Assembly (NCBI GenBank): GCA_011959285.1
Contig: BLLW01000013.1
Location: forward strand, 1 to 64,000
Reading direction: 5' to 3'
DNA: 64,000 nucleotides
Origin: Lachnospiraceae bacterium
GTDB lineage: Bacteria; Bacillota; Clostridia; Lachnospirales; Lachnospiraceae
Positions 46,099-54,763 of the stretch are shown here, one piece after another. The stretch's first letter is position 1. The number at the start of each line of letters is the position of its first letter. The translations under genes and the position numbers were made by a program. Under the pieces are notes generated by a model. It saw only the letters and a list, made by a program, of their open reading frames with translations, made no database searches and had not been told where the DNA came from.

Positions 46099-47364
46099 TC
46101 ATTCTCCCCCTGTCCCTTCCGCTTCCTTACAAACCCGGAGCAAATCATATCTGTCCGCCCGTTCACTTAAGTCCACCCAAAGCAATTGCTTAGAATGAGG
46201 AGCGCTTTCTACCGTTTCCCCATCCTGGGTCATTAGAGCGCACACCTGTACTGGAATATTTCTGCCATCCGGCTTCATAATCTCGATATAATCACCCACA
46301 CAAAATTTATTTTTCTGTTCAATACGCGCAAGACCATCCTTTGACACCTCTTCCACCAGCCCCAAATAAATATATTCGTTCACATAGGTATTGCTGTCAT
46401 AAATCTGTGTATTTTCGTCAGGTTTTCCAAAATAAAATCCTGTGGTAAACTTCCTGTACGTGCATTTTGCAATTTCTGCTTTATACCAGCCTATATTTGC
46501 ACGGTATTTTTCTTCCGATTCCATATAATCGTCAATTGCCTTTCTATAGGTCCGTGCCACCGTTGCCACATACAATGCCGTCTTCATTCTTCCTTCTATT
46601 TTAAAACTGTCGATTCCGGCGTCAATCATCTCAGGTATATGCTCTATCATACACAGATCCTTAGAATTGAACAAATAAGTTCCTCTTTCATTTTCATACA
46701 CTGGCAGATATTCTCCCGGACGCTTTTCCTCCACCACCGCATATTTCCATCTGCATGGGTGGGTGCAGGCGCCCTGGTTAGCATCTCTTCCGGTAAAATA
46801 ACTGCTGAGCAGACATCTGCCCGAATAGGAAATACACATAGCCCCGTGAATAAAGCTTTCAATCTCCATATCCTCCGGAATTTTTTCCCTTATTTCCTTT
46901 ATTTCCTTTAAGGAAAGTTCTCTGGCAGATACCACCCGCTTTGCTCCCAGCCGATGCCAAAACAGGTAGGTCATGTAATTGGTATTATTTGCCTGCGTAG
47001 AAACATGAACATCAATATCGGGACAGATTTCCTTTGCAAGCGTGAACATGCCTGGATCCGCAATAATCAACGCATCAGGCTCCATTTCCTTAAGTTCATG
47101 AAAATATGCCCGTGCGCCTTCAAGATCGTCATTGTGCGCGAGTATATTTGCCGTTACATGAACCCGCACCCCATATTTATGCGCAAAATCAATTCCCTTT
47201 TTCATTTCCTCAACAGAAAAGTTTTTCGCCTTGGCGCGCAGACCAAAGGCTTCACCGCCTATATATACAGCGTCCGCGCCGAACCGCACTGCTGTTTTAA
47301 GAACCTCCAGCGAACTGGCAGGTATAAGTAATTCAGGTTTATGCCTTTTTGCTCCCATTTGCAT
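46099..47364 (-). CDS. trhP: U32-family protein, probable tRNA hydroxylation protein TrhP
   Basis: About 421 residues, with the U32 signature SGRCLLSSYFTGRDANQGACTHPCR split over about 185-210 and a C-terminal U32 accessory domain. TrhP proteins form 5-hydroxyuridine at tRNA wobble position 34 using prephenate; the next upstream gene is the methyltransferase TrmR that methylates this product, which supports the assignment over a collagenase label. Start at ATG 47364 is chosen for GGAGG 8 nt upstream; an ATG at 47391 overlaps the trmR stop. Confidence 0.85.
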   Translation of the reverse strand: MQMGAKRHKPELLIPASSLEVLKTAVRFGADAVYIGGEAFGLRAKAKNFSVEEMKKGIDFAHKYGVRVHVTANILAHNDDLEGARAYFHELKEMEPDALIIADPGMFTLAKEICPDIDVHVSTQANNTNYMTYLFWHRLGAKRVVSARELSLKEIKEIREKIPEDMEIESFIHGAMCISYSGRCLLSSYFTGRDANQGACTHPCRWKYAVVEEKRPGEYLPVYENERGTYLFNSKDLCMIEHIPEMIDAGIDSFKIEGRMKTALYVATVARTYRKAIDDYMESEEKYRANIGWYKAEIAKCTYRKFTTGFYFGKPDENTQIYDSNTYVNEYIYLGLVEEVSKDGLARIEQKNKFCVGDYIEIMKPDGRNIPVQVCALMTQDGETVESAPHSKQLLWVDLSERADRYDLLRVCKEAEGTGGE

Positions 47365-47390
47365 ACTCTTTGCCTCCATATAAGCCCCCA

Positions 47391-48032
47391 TTACAACTTT
47401 ACACTTACCGTCACGCCGTCACCTATAGGCTGGATATCCGTCAAAAGTGCTTCATTATGCTTGAGTTCATATAAATATTCCCGCATCCGGCTGTGAATGG
47501 TACGATCCCTTCTTGTCACCGCAAACCGCGACTCCATCACATCTCCATCCTGCAGTACATTATCGGAAATCAAAAGACCTCCTTTCGGCATCAGTCTTAA
47601 AATCTCTGGCAGGAAATGAATGTACTGTCCCTTTGCAGCATCCATAAACACAAAATCATAAAATCCTTTAAGCTCCTTTAATATTTGAGCTGCATCTCCT
47701 TCTAACAAAAGAATCTGATCCTCCTTACCAGCTCTTTTAAAGTTTTCTTTCGCCACAGGAATCCTTTTTTCATACTTTTCTATGGTAGTAATCCTACAAT
47801 CCCTAGGACCATACTCGCTCATCAGCAATGCAGAAAAACCAATGGCTGTCCCTACCTCCAAAATCTGCTTAGGCTGCTTTATTGCCAACAAGAGCTTCAA
47901 AAAACTCTGCATCTGAGGTCTGATAACAGGTACATTGGTTTTCAATGCAAATTGTTCTAAATCATTTAAAAACGGAGTATTTCCCGTGTCAAAGGAATTA
48001 ATAAAGGTACTGATTCTTTCTTCCGTAATCAC
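47391..48032 (-). CDS. trmR: O-methyltransferase, probable tRNA 5-hydroxyuridine methyltransferase TrmR
   Basis: About 213 residues with a class I SAM fold: EVGTAIGFSALL near 60 and FDFVFMDAAKGQY-like region near 130, typical of the YrrM family. It forms 5-methoxyuridine from the hydroxyuridine made by TrhP, encoded directly downstream. GTG at 48032 with AAAGGA 8 nt upstream is likely; an ATG at 48041 sits inside that site. The mltG-like gene lies upstream, as yrrL lies upstream of yrrM in Bacillus. Confidence 0.87.
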   Translation of the reverse strand: MITEERISTFINSFDTGNTPFLNDLEQFALKTNVPVIRPQMQSFLKLLLAIKQPKQILEVGTAIGFSALLMSEYGPRDCRITTIEKYEKRIPVAKENFKRAGKEDQILLLEGDAAQILKELKGFYDFVFMDAAKGQYIHFLPEILRLMPKGGLLISDNVLQDGDVMESRFAVTRRDRTIHSRMREYLYELKHNEALLTDIQPIGDGVTVSVKL

Positions 48033-48071
48033 GTTTTTCATCCTTTATGCTCTATCGATTTTATGCAGCAT

Positions 48072-48473
48072 TTATTGATCGCCTGCTCCCATGTCCTCCT
48101 GCGTCTCATCAACATCCGGAGACATAACTTCCAACATCTGTTCTGCTGTCATTTCCGTGCTGAGATCATAAATTCCGGAAGCAATTTTTCCATGATGAAC
48201 AGAAAGCAATTCCTGAACCACAAAAAGATTCGCATCCTCAATCAGCCCTTTTTCTTCCAGCATATCTGCAATTTCTTTTACAGAAGCATCCTGCGCTACA
48301 CTGACTGTAATCGTTCTGCCTCCTGAAGCAGAAACCGGTTCGTCCGCAAATACCCGGTAGCCAAAGTCATACGCCTGCGTGGCAGCACGAAAAACATACA
48401 CGATTACCACTGCCAGCACTGCAACTTTAATAATCGTTTCCACTATTGTAACCACTAAACCCTTGATGTCCAT
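48072..48473 (-). CDS. Short MltG-like membrane protein without transglycosylase domain
   Basis: 133 residues. One membrane helix at about 10-30, then a LysM-like YceG/MltG subdomain (TVSVAQDASVKEIADMLEEKGLI region), ending soon after in an acidic tail. Full MltG proteins carry a further ~200-residue endolytic transglycosylase domain with a catalytic Glu; it is absent here and the gene has its own stop, so this is not a simple frameshift. It occupies the place that mltG/yrrL holds in the Bacillus locus. It could bind or regulate peptidoglycan synthesis without cutting glycan. Confidence 0.75.
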   Translation of the reverse strand: MDIKGLVVTIVETIIKVAVLAVVIVYVFRAATQAYDFGYRVFADEPVSASGGRTITVSVAQDASVKEIADMLEEKGLIEDANLFVVQELLSVHHGKIASGIYDLSTEMTAEQMLEVMSPDVDETQEDMGAGDQ

Positions 48474-48518
48474 AAAACAATTGTTCCTCTCTTAAAACTG
48501 ACATACTTAAGGAAAAAT

Positions 48519-48851
48519 TTACTCAAAATCCAATTCTTCAGTAATGATCATATTGATTTCCTGCATCAGCCTGCAAAATGCCAGTTCTGCCTTCAAAAAA
48601 TCATCAACAATAGGATTTTCACGGAATTTCTCATATTCTTTCTCAAAAGCATCCATTTTATCAAACAGCTCATTTACCTGGCTTGTATTCTGAATTTCAT
48701 AATTCCTCTGCCGAAACTCATTGACCTGTTTAAAAAGTGACGGGCTCTTTTTAATTTTCTCTAATTGGTAGCAATATCCCTTATAAGTATCCGTGCCTTT
48801 AATCGCCTTTACAAATTTTCCGGCTGCTGCTTCCATATGATTGTCCAGCAT
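48519..48851 (-). CDS. YlbF/YmcA (RicF/RicA) family protein
   Basis: 110 residues, almost all helical, matching the small YlbF/YmcA family. In Bacillus such proteins form the Y-complex that assists RNase Y in mRNA processing. It starts 15 nt after the RNase J stop, which suits an RNA-processing role. The Bacillus-type cysteines that bind Fe-S are not obvious here. Confidence 0.82.
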   Translation of the reverse strand: MLDNHMEAAAGKFVKAIKGTDTYKGYCYQLEKIKKSPSLFKQVNEFRQRNYEIQNTSQVNELFDKMDAFEKEYEKFRENPIVDDFLKAELAFCRLMQEINMIITEELDFE

Positions 48852-48865
48852 TCTTCTTCATCTCC

Positions 48866-50539
48866 TTATATTTCCATGATGATCGGCAGAATCATGGGAC
48901 GGCGTTTGGTTTTTCTCCACACATACTCGCCAAGGGAATCCTTGATAGAACCCTTTAATTTTCCCCAATCGGCAATTCCCCTTCCAAGGCAGCTCTCTAT
49001 CGCTTCATTTACCACAATCCTTGCCTCATCCATTAGTTCGTCAGACTCTCTAACATACACGAACCCTCTCGACACAATGTCAGGTCCGCTTACCAATTCA
49101 TCCGTTGCTCCATCCAGCCCAAGCACTACAATTAAAATTCCATCTTCTGCAAGATGCTGCCTGTCCCGCAGCACGATATTGCCCACATCGCCGACACCCA
49201 GTCCGTCTACCAGAATATCTCCCACCGGCACCTTACCTGTTACCTGTGCCTTTTCTTCCGTCAATTCCAGTACATCGCCGGATTGCAGAATAAAAATATT
49301 TTCTTTAGAGAATCCCAATTCTTCCGCAATTTTTGCCTGTGCCTTCAAATGCTTATATTCCCCATGGACAGGCACAGCATACTTAGGACGCACCAGCGTA
49401 TAAAGCAGCTTGATCTCTTCCTGGCAGGCATGTCCTGAAACATGTACGTCCTGAAAAATGACATCTGCCCCCTTCAGCAGCAGTTCATTGATTACATTTG
49501 TGACCGCCTTTTCATTCCCGGGAATCGGATGAGAGGAAAAAATAATGGTATCTGTAGGTCCTATAGAAATCTTTCGGTGGTTGTCCTCCGCCATACGACT
49601 TAAAGCCGCCATGCTTTCTCCCTGACTTCCTGTAGTAATAATGACCGTCTTTTCATCAGGATAATTCTTAAGAAGCTCTGTATCAATCAGGGTATTCTCC
49701 GGAATCTTCAAATAACCAAGATTGGTCGCCGTCTCGATGATGTTCACCATACTGCGGCCTTCCACCACTACCTTCCGCCCAAACTTATAGGCAGAGTTGA
49801 TAATCTGCTGCACTCTGTCCACGTTAGAAGCAAAAGTGGCAATAATGATACGCGTATTCTTATGCTCTTCAAATAAAATATCAAATGTTTTTCCTACCGT
49901 CCGCTCAGAAGGCGTAAATCCCGGTCGCTCCGCATTGGTAGAATCGCACATAAGCGCCAGTACACCCTTCTTTCCAAGTTCTGCAAAACGTTGCAGATCG
50001 ATGGCGTCACCAAATACCGGCGTATAATCCACCTTAAAATCTCCTGTGTTCACCACGATGCCTGCCGGTGAATAAATTGCCAAAGCCGCCGCATCTACGA
50101 TACTGTGGTTCGTTTTGATAAATTCAATGCGAAATTGTCCCAGATTGATGGACTGACCGAATTTCACCACCTTGCGCTTTGTGTGGTTCGTCAGATTATG
50201 TTCCTTTAATTTGTTTTCAATAATTCCCATGGTCAATTTCGTTGCATAAATAGGCACATTAATGTCACGAAGCACATAGGGAAGCGCACCAATATGATCT
50301 TCGTGCCCATGGGTAATAACGAATCCCTTAACTTTTTCTATATTATTTTTTAAATAGGTTACATCTGGAATCACCAGATCGATTCCCAGCATATCATCTT
50401 CTGGGAAAGAAAGACCGCAGTCCACCACAATAATACTGTCTTCATATTCAAAGGCAGTAATATTCATACCAATCTGCTCAAGACCCCCTAATGGAATTAT
50501 CTTTAGTCCTAAGCTGCTTTTCTGTTCATTTTTTTTCAA
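48866..50539 (-). CDS. rnj: Ribonuclease J
   Basis: 557 residues. Metallo-beta-lactamase/beta-CASP nuclease with the zinc motif HGHEDHIGALPY near 75, further metal ligands (TNHSIVD, NTGDFK), and HPIPGNEKAV and VHVSGHA in the beta-CASP half, then the C-terminal domain. Acts as a 5'-3' exonuclease and endonuclease in mRNA decay and rRNA maturation. One copy is in the window; whether a J1/J2 pair exists elsewhere is unknown. Confidence 0.96.
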   Translation of the reverse strand: MKKNEQKSSLGLKIIPLGGLEQIGMNITAFEYEDSIIVVDCGLSFPEDDMLGIDLVIPDVTYLKNNIEKVKGFVITHGHEDHIGALPYVLRDINVPIYATKLTMGIIENKLKEHNLTNHTKRKVVKFGQSINLGQFRIEFIKTNHSIVDAAALAIYSPAGIVVNTGDFKVDYTPVFGDAIDLQRFAELGKKGVLALMCDSTNAERPGFTPSERTVGKTFDILFEEHKNTRIIIATFASNVDRVQQIINSAYKFGRKVVVEGRSMVNIIETATNLGYLKIPENTLIDTELLKNYPDEKTVIITTGSQGESMAALSRMAEDNHRKISIGPTDTIIFSSHPIPGNEKAVTNVINELLLKGADVIFQDVHVSGHACQEEIKLLYTLVRPKYAVPVHGEYKHLKAQAKIAEELGFSKENIFILQSGDVLELTEEKAQVTGKVPVGDILVDGLGVGDVGNIVLRDRQHLAEDGILIVVLGLDGATDELVSGPDIVSRGFVYVRESDELMDEARIVVNEAIESCLGRGIADWGKLKGSIKDSLGEYVWRKTKRRPMILPIIMEI

Positions 50540-50584
50540 TCAATTCTACCTCCGGTAATCCGTATTCTCATTCATTTTAAAGTT

Positions 50585-50854
50585 TTACGTAAGTTCGACG
50601 TCTTCAAGAAGGTTTTCAAATACAGCAGCAACCGCAGACATTTCCGTGTCATCATCTACAATCTCATAAATCGCTTCCTTAGCTCCTGCCTCGGAGACTT
50701 CCTTCAAGATCAAAGCCTCTCCGTCGCCTTCCTGAACATCCGTCACCAGAAGATACTGGCTTCCGCCCAGCCTGGTCTGTTCCAAAACGTAAAACTCTAC
50801 ACTTTCTTGTAATCCACTTTCTAGTGTACCAAGAATAAATCTAATTTTTTCCAA
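50585..50854 (-). CDS. DUF1292 family protein (YrzB-like)
   Basis: 89 residues, very acidic, with the family core of a beta strand (EFYVLEQTRLGGSQYLLVTD) and acidic C terminus. Function unknown. It follows ruvX with no gap, exactly as yrzB follows yrrK in Bacillus. Confidence 0.85.
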   Translation of the reverse strand: MEKIRFILGTLESGLQESVEFYVLEQTRLGGSQYLLVTDVQEGDGEALILKEVSEAGAKEAIYEIVDDDTEMSAVAAVFENLLEDVELT

Positions 50855-51292
50855 TCATTCTTCTCCTTGCTTCATTTTCCTGTAGTCCAAAAAGCCCTGT
50901 AAAATAAGTACAGCAGCAATCTGATCTACATATTCCTTGCGGTCTTCCCTTCGTATCCCGACTTCCATCATCGCCTTATCTGCCGCTACGGTGGTAAGTC
51001 TTTCATCCCAGGTATGTACGAAAAGTCCTGTCCTCCTCTCTAACTTGTCCTTAAACTCCATAGTTACCTCTACCCTAGGTCCCAAGGTATCATTCATATT
51101 TTTGGGCAGCCCTAAGACGATTTCAGTAACCTGGTATTCTTCTATCAAAGCCTCCAGCCTTGCCAACGTTTGGCGCAGCTTATTTTCGTCTTTTCTTCTT
51201 ATAATTTCTATTCCCTGAGCAGTAATCAGCAAGGGATCACTAATCGCCACCCCTACCGTTTTGGCCCCAAAATCCAAACCCATTATTCGCAT
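50855..51292 (-). CDS. ruvX: RuvX/YqgF Holliday junction resolvase-like protein
   Basis: 145 residues, RNase H-like fold: [15 protein letters not shown] at the N terminus, [19 protein letters not shown] and the closing Asp region [12 protein letters not shown]. Implicated in pre-16S rRNA 5' end processing and in Holliday junction resolution. It sits between ireB and the DUF1292 gene, the conserved order. Confidence 0.94.
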   Translation of the reverse strand: MRIMGLDFGAKTVGVAISDPLLITAQGIEIIRRKDENKLRQTLARLEALIEEYQVTEIVLGLPKNMNDTLGPRVEVTMEFKDKLERRTGLFVHTWDERLTTVAADKAMMEVGIRREDRKEYVDQIAAVLILQGFLDYRKMKQGEE

Positions 51293-51323
51293 CTTAATAT
51301 CACTTTCCGCTCCTTATTCCTGC

Positions 51324-51584
51324 TTATTTCCAGTGATTGTTCTTAATATACTCTGTCAGCATCTCTTCTACCAGTTCGTCCCTTTCAATCCTCATAATAA
51401 GACTTCTGGCATTTTTGTAACTGGTAATATAAGTGGGATCCCCAGACATGATATATCCCACAATCTGATTCACAGGATTATAACCTTTCTCTGTTAATGC
51501 CGCATAGACATCCGCAAGGATTTCTTTTACGCTGGCGCTGTCTGTCTCTACTTTAAAAAATTGTGTATTTCCCAAATCCTGCAT
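51324..51584 (-). CDS. ireB: IreB family regulatory phosphoprotein
   Basis: About 86 residues starting at the ATG at 51584 (GGGGA upstream), beginning [12 protein letters not shown]. In enterococci IreB is phosphorylated by the serine/threonine kinase IreK and modulates cell-envelope stress responses. N-terminal threonine(s) targeted by IreK map to the TQFF region. Gene order ireB-ruvX-DUF1292 is the conserved Firmicute arrangement; an upstream in-frame ATG at 51626 gives an atypical extension. Confidence 0.92.
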   Translation of the reverse strand: MQDLGNTQFFKVETDSASVKEILADVYAALTEKGYNPVNQIVGYIMSGDPTYITSYKNARSLIMRIERDELVEEMLTEYIKNNHWK

Positions 51585-51684
51585 ACTATAATCCCCATTC
51601 CTGCCCCACCCGTAACTTTTGGGCATGGGCGTTTAAAAGTATATCTTCTATCTTACTCCTTTTTACCATAAAATTCAATTGTAT

Positions 51685-53040
51685 TTACGGTCTAAACAAT
51701 AAAATATCCGGCTCTAAGAAACCTGTCAGGCTGCCTTTTTTTATTTGACCGGAAAGATTTTCCCCAGTTTCAAAGGCAGCACGAATGTATTCTTTGGTAT
51801 GCCCTGTCTGATATCTCTTACCCTTGATGATCTTCTCTTCTTCAAACAATATCCGGACATCCTTATGTAGGTGCATTTCTCTGTATTTACGAGACATGTT
51901 TTGATCCAACTCTAAAAGCACATTGCTGCGCTGCGCCTTGACCGCCTCTGAAAGCTGTCCATCCATAGCTGCTGCCGGCGTTCCCTTTCTTCTGGAATAT
52001 TTGAATATATGCATCTCATAAAATCCTACTTTTTGAAGGAACTGACATGTGATATCAAATTCCTCCTCTGTCTCCTTGGGAAATCCCACGATCACATCCG
52101 TGGTAATTGCCGGCTGGTCAAAATATTCCCTCAATATACATACCTTTTCATAGTATTGCTCCGCGGAATATTTTCTATTCATTCTTTCAAGAACTGTATC
52201 GCAGCCGCTCTGCAAAGAAAGATGAAAATGCGGGCAGATAGCGGCACATTGGGATAGTCCTCTTGCAAATTCCTTTGTGATAATCCTAGGTTCTAACGAT
52301 CCCAGTCTAATGCGCTGGATTCCCGGAATTTGTTCCACCCTCTGTATCAACGATAAAAGTCCGCTTTTTGAAAAGTCATTTCCACCACTCATGCCGTAAG
52401 AGCTCAGATGGATTCCCGTAAGCACGACTTCCTTATAGCCATTTTCGGCAAGCCCTTCTATCTCCTCTGCCACCTCCTCCATTCCCCGACTCCTGATCCT
52501 TCCCCTAGCATAAGGAATAATACAGTAGGAACAAAATTGATTGCAGCCGTCCTGTACCTTAATAAAGGCTCTGGTATGTTCTGCCGTATGGGTCAGCTTC
52601 ATGGATTCATATTCGTGGGTACTGCTGATGTCTATAATTGTTTTTCCCTTTAAAGTTTTATCTCTCACTATGTCATCACGGTCACCGTTTTCTTTCTCTT
52701 CCAAATATTCCTTAAGAATCGGAATGAGATCTTTTTTCCGATTATTTCCGATGGCAAGATCAATGCTCATATCTTTCAAAGCATCTTCCGTTCCCGCCTG
52801 AACATAGCATCCCACAGCCACCACTACAGATTCCGGGTTCATTTTCTTTGCACGATGAAGCATCTGCCTGCTTTTCCTGTCTGCAATATTCGTCACAGTG
52901 CAGGTATTAATAATATAAATATCGGCTTTTGCATCAAATGGTACCACCTCATATCCGTTCTCTTTTAGTACCTGCTGCATATAATCCATCTCATATCCAT
53001 TTACCTTACATCCAAGGTTATGAAATGCCACACTTCTCAT
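51685..53040 (-). CDS. mtaB: tRNA methylthiotransferase MtaB
   Basis: 451 residues. N-terminal UPF0004 domain (FHNLGCKVN with first Cys, further Cys in INTCTVTN and VVAVGCYVQ), radical SAM motif CNQFCSYCIIPYARG at about 168-182, and a C-terminal TRAM domain. It converts t6A37 to ms2t6A37 in tRNAs reading ANN codons. Its transcript runs leftward; the downstream ireB start is about 100 nt away. The ATG is at 53040. Confidence 0.94.
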   Translation of the reverse strand: MRSVAFHNLGCKVNGYEMDYMQQVLKENGYEVVPFDAKADIYIINTCTVTNIADRKSRQMLHRAKKMNPESVVVAVGCYVQAGTEDALKDMSIDLAIGNNRKKDLIPILKEYLEEKENGDRDDIVRDKTLKGKTIIDISSTHEYESMKLTHTAEHTRAFIKVQDGCNQFCSYCIIPYARGRIRSRGMEEVAEEIEGLAENGYKEVVLTGIHLSSYGMSGGNDFSKSGLLSLIQRVEQIPGIQRIRLGSLEPRIITKEFARGLSQCAAICPHFHLSLQSGCDTVLERMNRKYSAEQYYEKVCILREYFDQPAITTDVIVGFPKETEEEFDITCQFLQKVGFYEMHIFKYSRRKGTPAAAMDGQLSEAVKAQRSNVLLELDQNMSRKYREMHLHKDVRILFEEEKIIKGKRYQTGHTKEYIRAAFETGENLSGQIKKGSLTGFLEPDILLFRP

Positions 53041-53090
53041 ACTTTACTCCCATTCACTCTTACGCGCTACTTTTTTGTGCTGTTTTATCA

Positions 53091-53119
53091 TTGACTTTTG
53101 GAGTACAAACCTTTACTAT
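53091..53119 (+). promoter_or_regulatory. Promoter of the HPr-like gene
   Basis: TTGACT, 17-nt spacer, TACTAT, about 40 nt before the ATG at 53160 and reading away from mtaB. GGAGG precedes the start. Confidence 0.7.
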
Positions 53120-53159
53120 AATAGCAGAAGGTATGCAAAATTTAAGGAGGTAGTTCCCA

Positions 53160-53390
53160 ATGAAAACAGTTCAGATTTCATTAAATTCTATTGACAAGGT
53201 AAAATCTTTTGTAAACGATATTACAAAATTCGATTATGACTTTGATTTAGTATCCGGAAGATATGTAATTGATGCAAAATCTATTATGGGTATCTTCAGC
53301 TTAGACTTATCCAAGCCCATCGACTTAAATATCCATGCAGAAGAAAACATTGATGAAGTTCTCGAAATCATCAAGCCTTATCTGATTTAA
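53160..53390 (+). CDS. HPr-like protein lacking the active-site histidine
   Basis: 76 residues with an HPr fold profile. The C-terminal half carries KSIMGIFSLDL, matching the HPr Ser46 region, with Ser41 as the equivalent, and the usual final helix. The segment that should hold the phosphorylated His (TGLHARP in HPr) is NSIDKVK, with no His near it, so it cannot accept phosphate from enzyme I in the normal way. It has its own promoter and terminator, apart from any PTS gene. A Crh-like regulator is possible; the true HPr is at 13988. Confidence 0.82.
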   Translation: MKTVQISLNSIDKVKSFVNDITKFDYDFDLVSGRYVIDAKSIMGIFSLDLSKPIDLNIHAEENIDEVLEIIKPYLI

Positions 53391-53400
53391 TGAATATTGT

Positions 53401-53428
53401 GAGCTGGCCAACCGCCAGCTCCTTTTTA
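53401..53428 (+). terminator. Terminator of the HPr-like gene
   Basis: GAGCTGGC and GCCAGCTC form a perfect 8-bp stem with a 5-nt loop, then CTTTTTATTT; 10 nt after the stop codon. Confidence 0.92.
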
Positions 53429-53476
53429 TTTCCATCGCTTACCATAAAAATGCCTCCCAAGGTGCAGCGTCATCAA

Positions 53477-54658
53477 CTACCATCTGACAATCACAAGCTC
53501 ATCCGTATCCAGCGCTTTCTGTACCAATTCTTCTATTTTTTCCTCCAGGTTCTGTTCGTGTCTTTTAATGACATTCAAATTAGGCTTTGTTACAGGATGC
53601 TTTGCCACAAATATCGTACAGCAGTCTTCATAGGGCAGAATAGAGGTCTCATAGGTTCCGATTTTTTCTGAAACGTCCACAATCTCCATCTTGTCAAATC
53701 CAATCAAAGGTCGGAAGACCGGAAGCGTACACACCTCATTGGTCACCGCCAGAGACTGCACCGTCTGGGAAGCCACCTGACCGATGCTTTCACCGGTAAT
53801 CAGTCCCAGACATTCATTTTCCTTTGCAATCCTCTCAGCAATCTTCATCATATATCTGCGCATGATGATGGTAAGCTCCTCATGAGGACATTTCTCATAA
53901 ATATAAAGCTGAATATCTGTAAAATTGATAATATGAAGATAAACCGGACCCGCATAACGGGATACCAGCTTCGCCAGATCGATTACCTTCTGCTTTGCCC
54001 TGTCGCTGGTATAGGGAGGCGCATGGAAATAGACCGCATCGATCTTGACCCCACGCTTTGCAATCATATAACCGGCTACAGGGGAATCGATTCCCCCCGA
54101 CAGAAGCAGCATCGCCTTGCCGTTGCTGCCTACCGGCATACCGCCGGGACCCGGTATTTCTATGGAATAAATGTAAATCTTTTCTCTGATCTCCACATGC
54201 AGCATCACATCGGGATGATGGACGTCCACCTTCATCTCGGGAAATGCATCCAGCACCGCGCCGCCCAATTCCATATTCAGTTCCATGGAATTCATGGGAT
54301 AATTTTTCCTTGCCCTTCTGGCATGGACTTTAAAGGTAATGTTTTTATCCTCATATATCTTGTCCACATATTCCACCAGCTTTTGGGCAAGTTTCTCATA
54401 CCCTTCATCTTCCACATGAATGACCGGACAGATTCCCGAAATGCCGAACACCGTCTTTAAGTTGTCCACCGCCTCGTCATAGTCGAACTCGGAAAGGGCA
54501 TGCACATAAATCCTGCCGTCTGTGCGGGTGACTTTAAATTCTCCCTCGCACCTTTTCAGCGCATACTTTATCTGCTGCACCAGCGCCTCTTCAAATAAAT
54601 ATTTATTTTTTCCTTTTACGCCGATTTCTGCGTATTTGATTAAAAATGCACTGAACAT
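53477..54658 (-). CDS. thiI: tRNA 4-thiouridine synthase ThiI
   Basis: 393 residues: N-terminal ferredoxin-like and THUMP domains (1-170), then a PP-loop ATPase with LLSGGIDSPVAGY. There is no rhodanese extension, as in many Firmicutes, so sulfur would be delivered differently from the E. coli route. It makes s4U8 in tRNA. The cysteine desulfurase encoded 105 nt upstream is the expected sulfur donor (as NifZ-ThiI in Bacillus). Confidence 0.95.
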   Translation of the reverse strand: MFSAFLIKYAEIGVKGKNKYLFEEALVQQIKYALKRCEGEFKVTRTDGRIYVHALSEFDYDEAVDNLKTVFGISGICPVIHVEDEGYEKLAQKLVEYVDKIYEDKNITFKVHARRARKNYPMNSMELNMELGGAVLDAFPEMKVDVHHPDVMLHVEIREKIYIYSIEIPGPGGMPVGSNGKAMLLLSGGIDSPVAGYMIAKRGVKIDAVYFHAPPYTSDRAKQKVIDLAKLVSRYAGPVYLHIINFTDIQLYIYEKCPHEELTIIMRRYMMKIAERIAKENECLGLITGESIGQVASQTVQSLAVTNEVCTLPVFRPLIGFDKMEIVDVSEKIGTYETSILPYEDCCTIFVAKHPVTKPNLNVIKRHEQNLEEKIEELVQKALDTDELVIVRW

Positions 54659-54722
54659 ATTTTGCTCCTATCTGTGGACGCCGGCACGCCTTCCGTCCGC
54701 TGCTGCGCCTTTCTCTATCTAA

Positions 54723-54750
54723 GAAGAATGACCCCGAAGAGCCATTCTTC
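54723..54750 (-). terminator. Hairpin between the desulfurase gene and thiI
   Basis: GAAGAATG and CATTCTTC arms with an inner CTCTTCGGGG segment. The leftward tail is short on T (TTAGATAG), so termination may be partial and let some transcripts reach thiI. Confidence 0.5.
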
Positions 54751-54763
54751 CCGAAAAGTGTTT

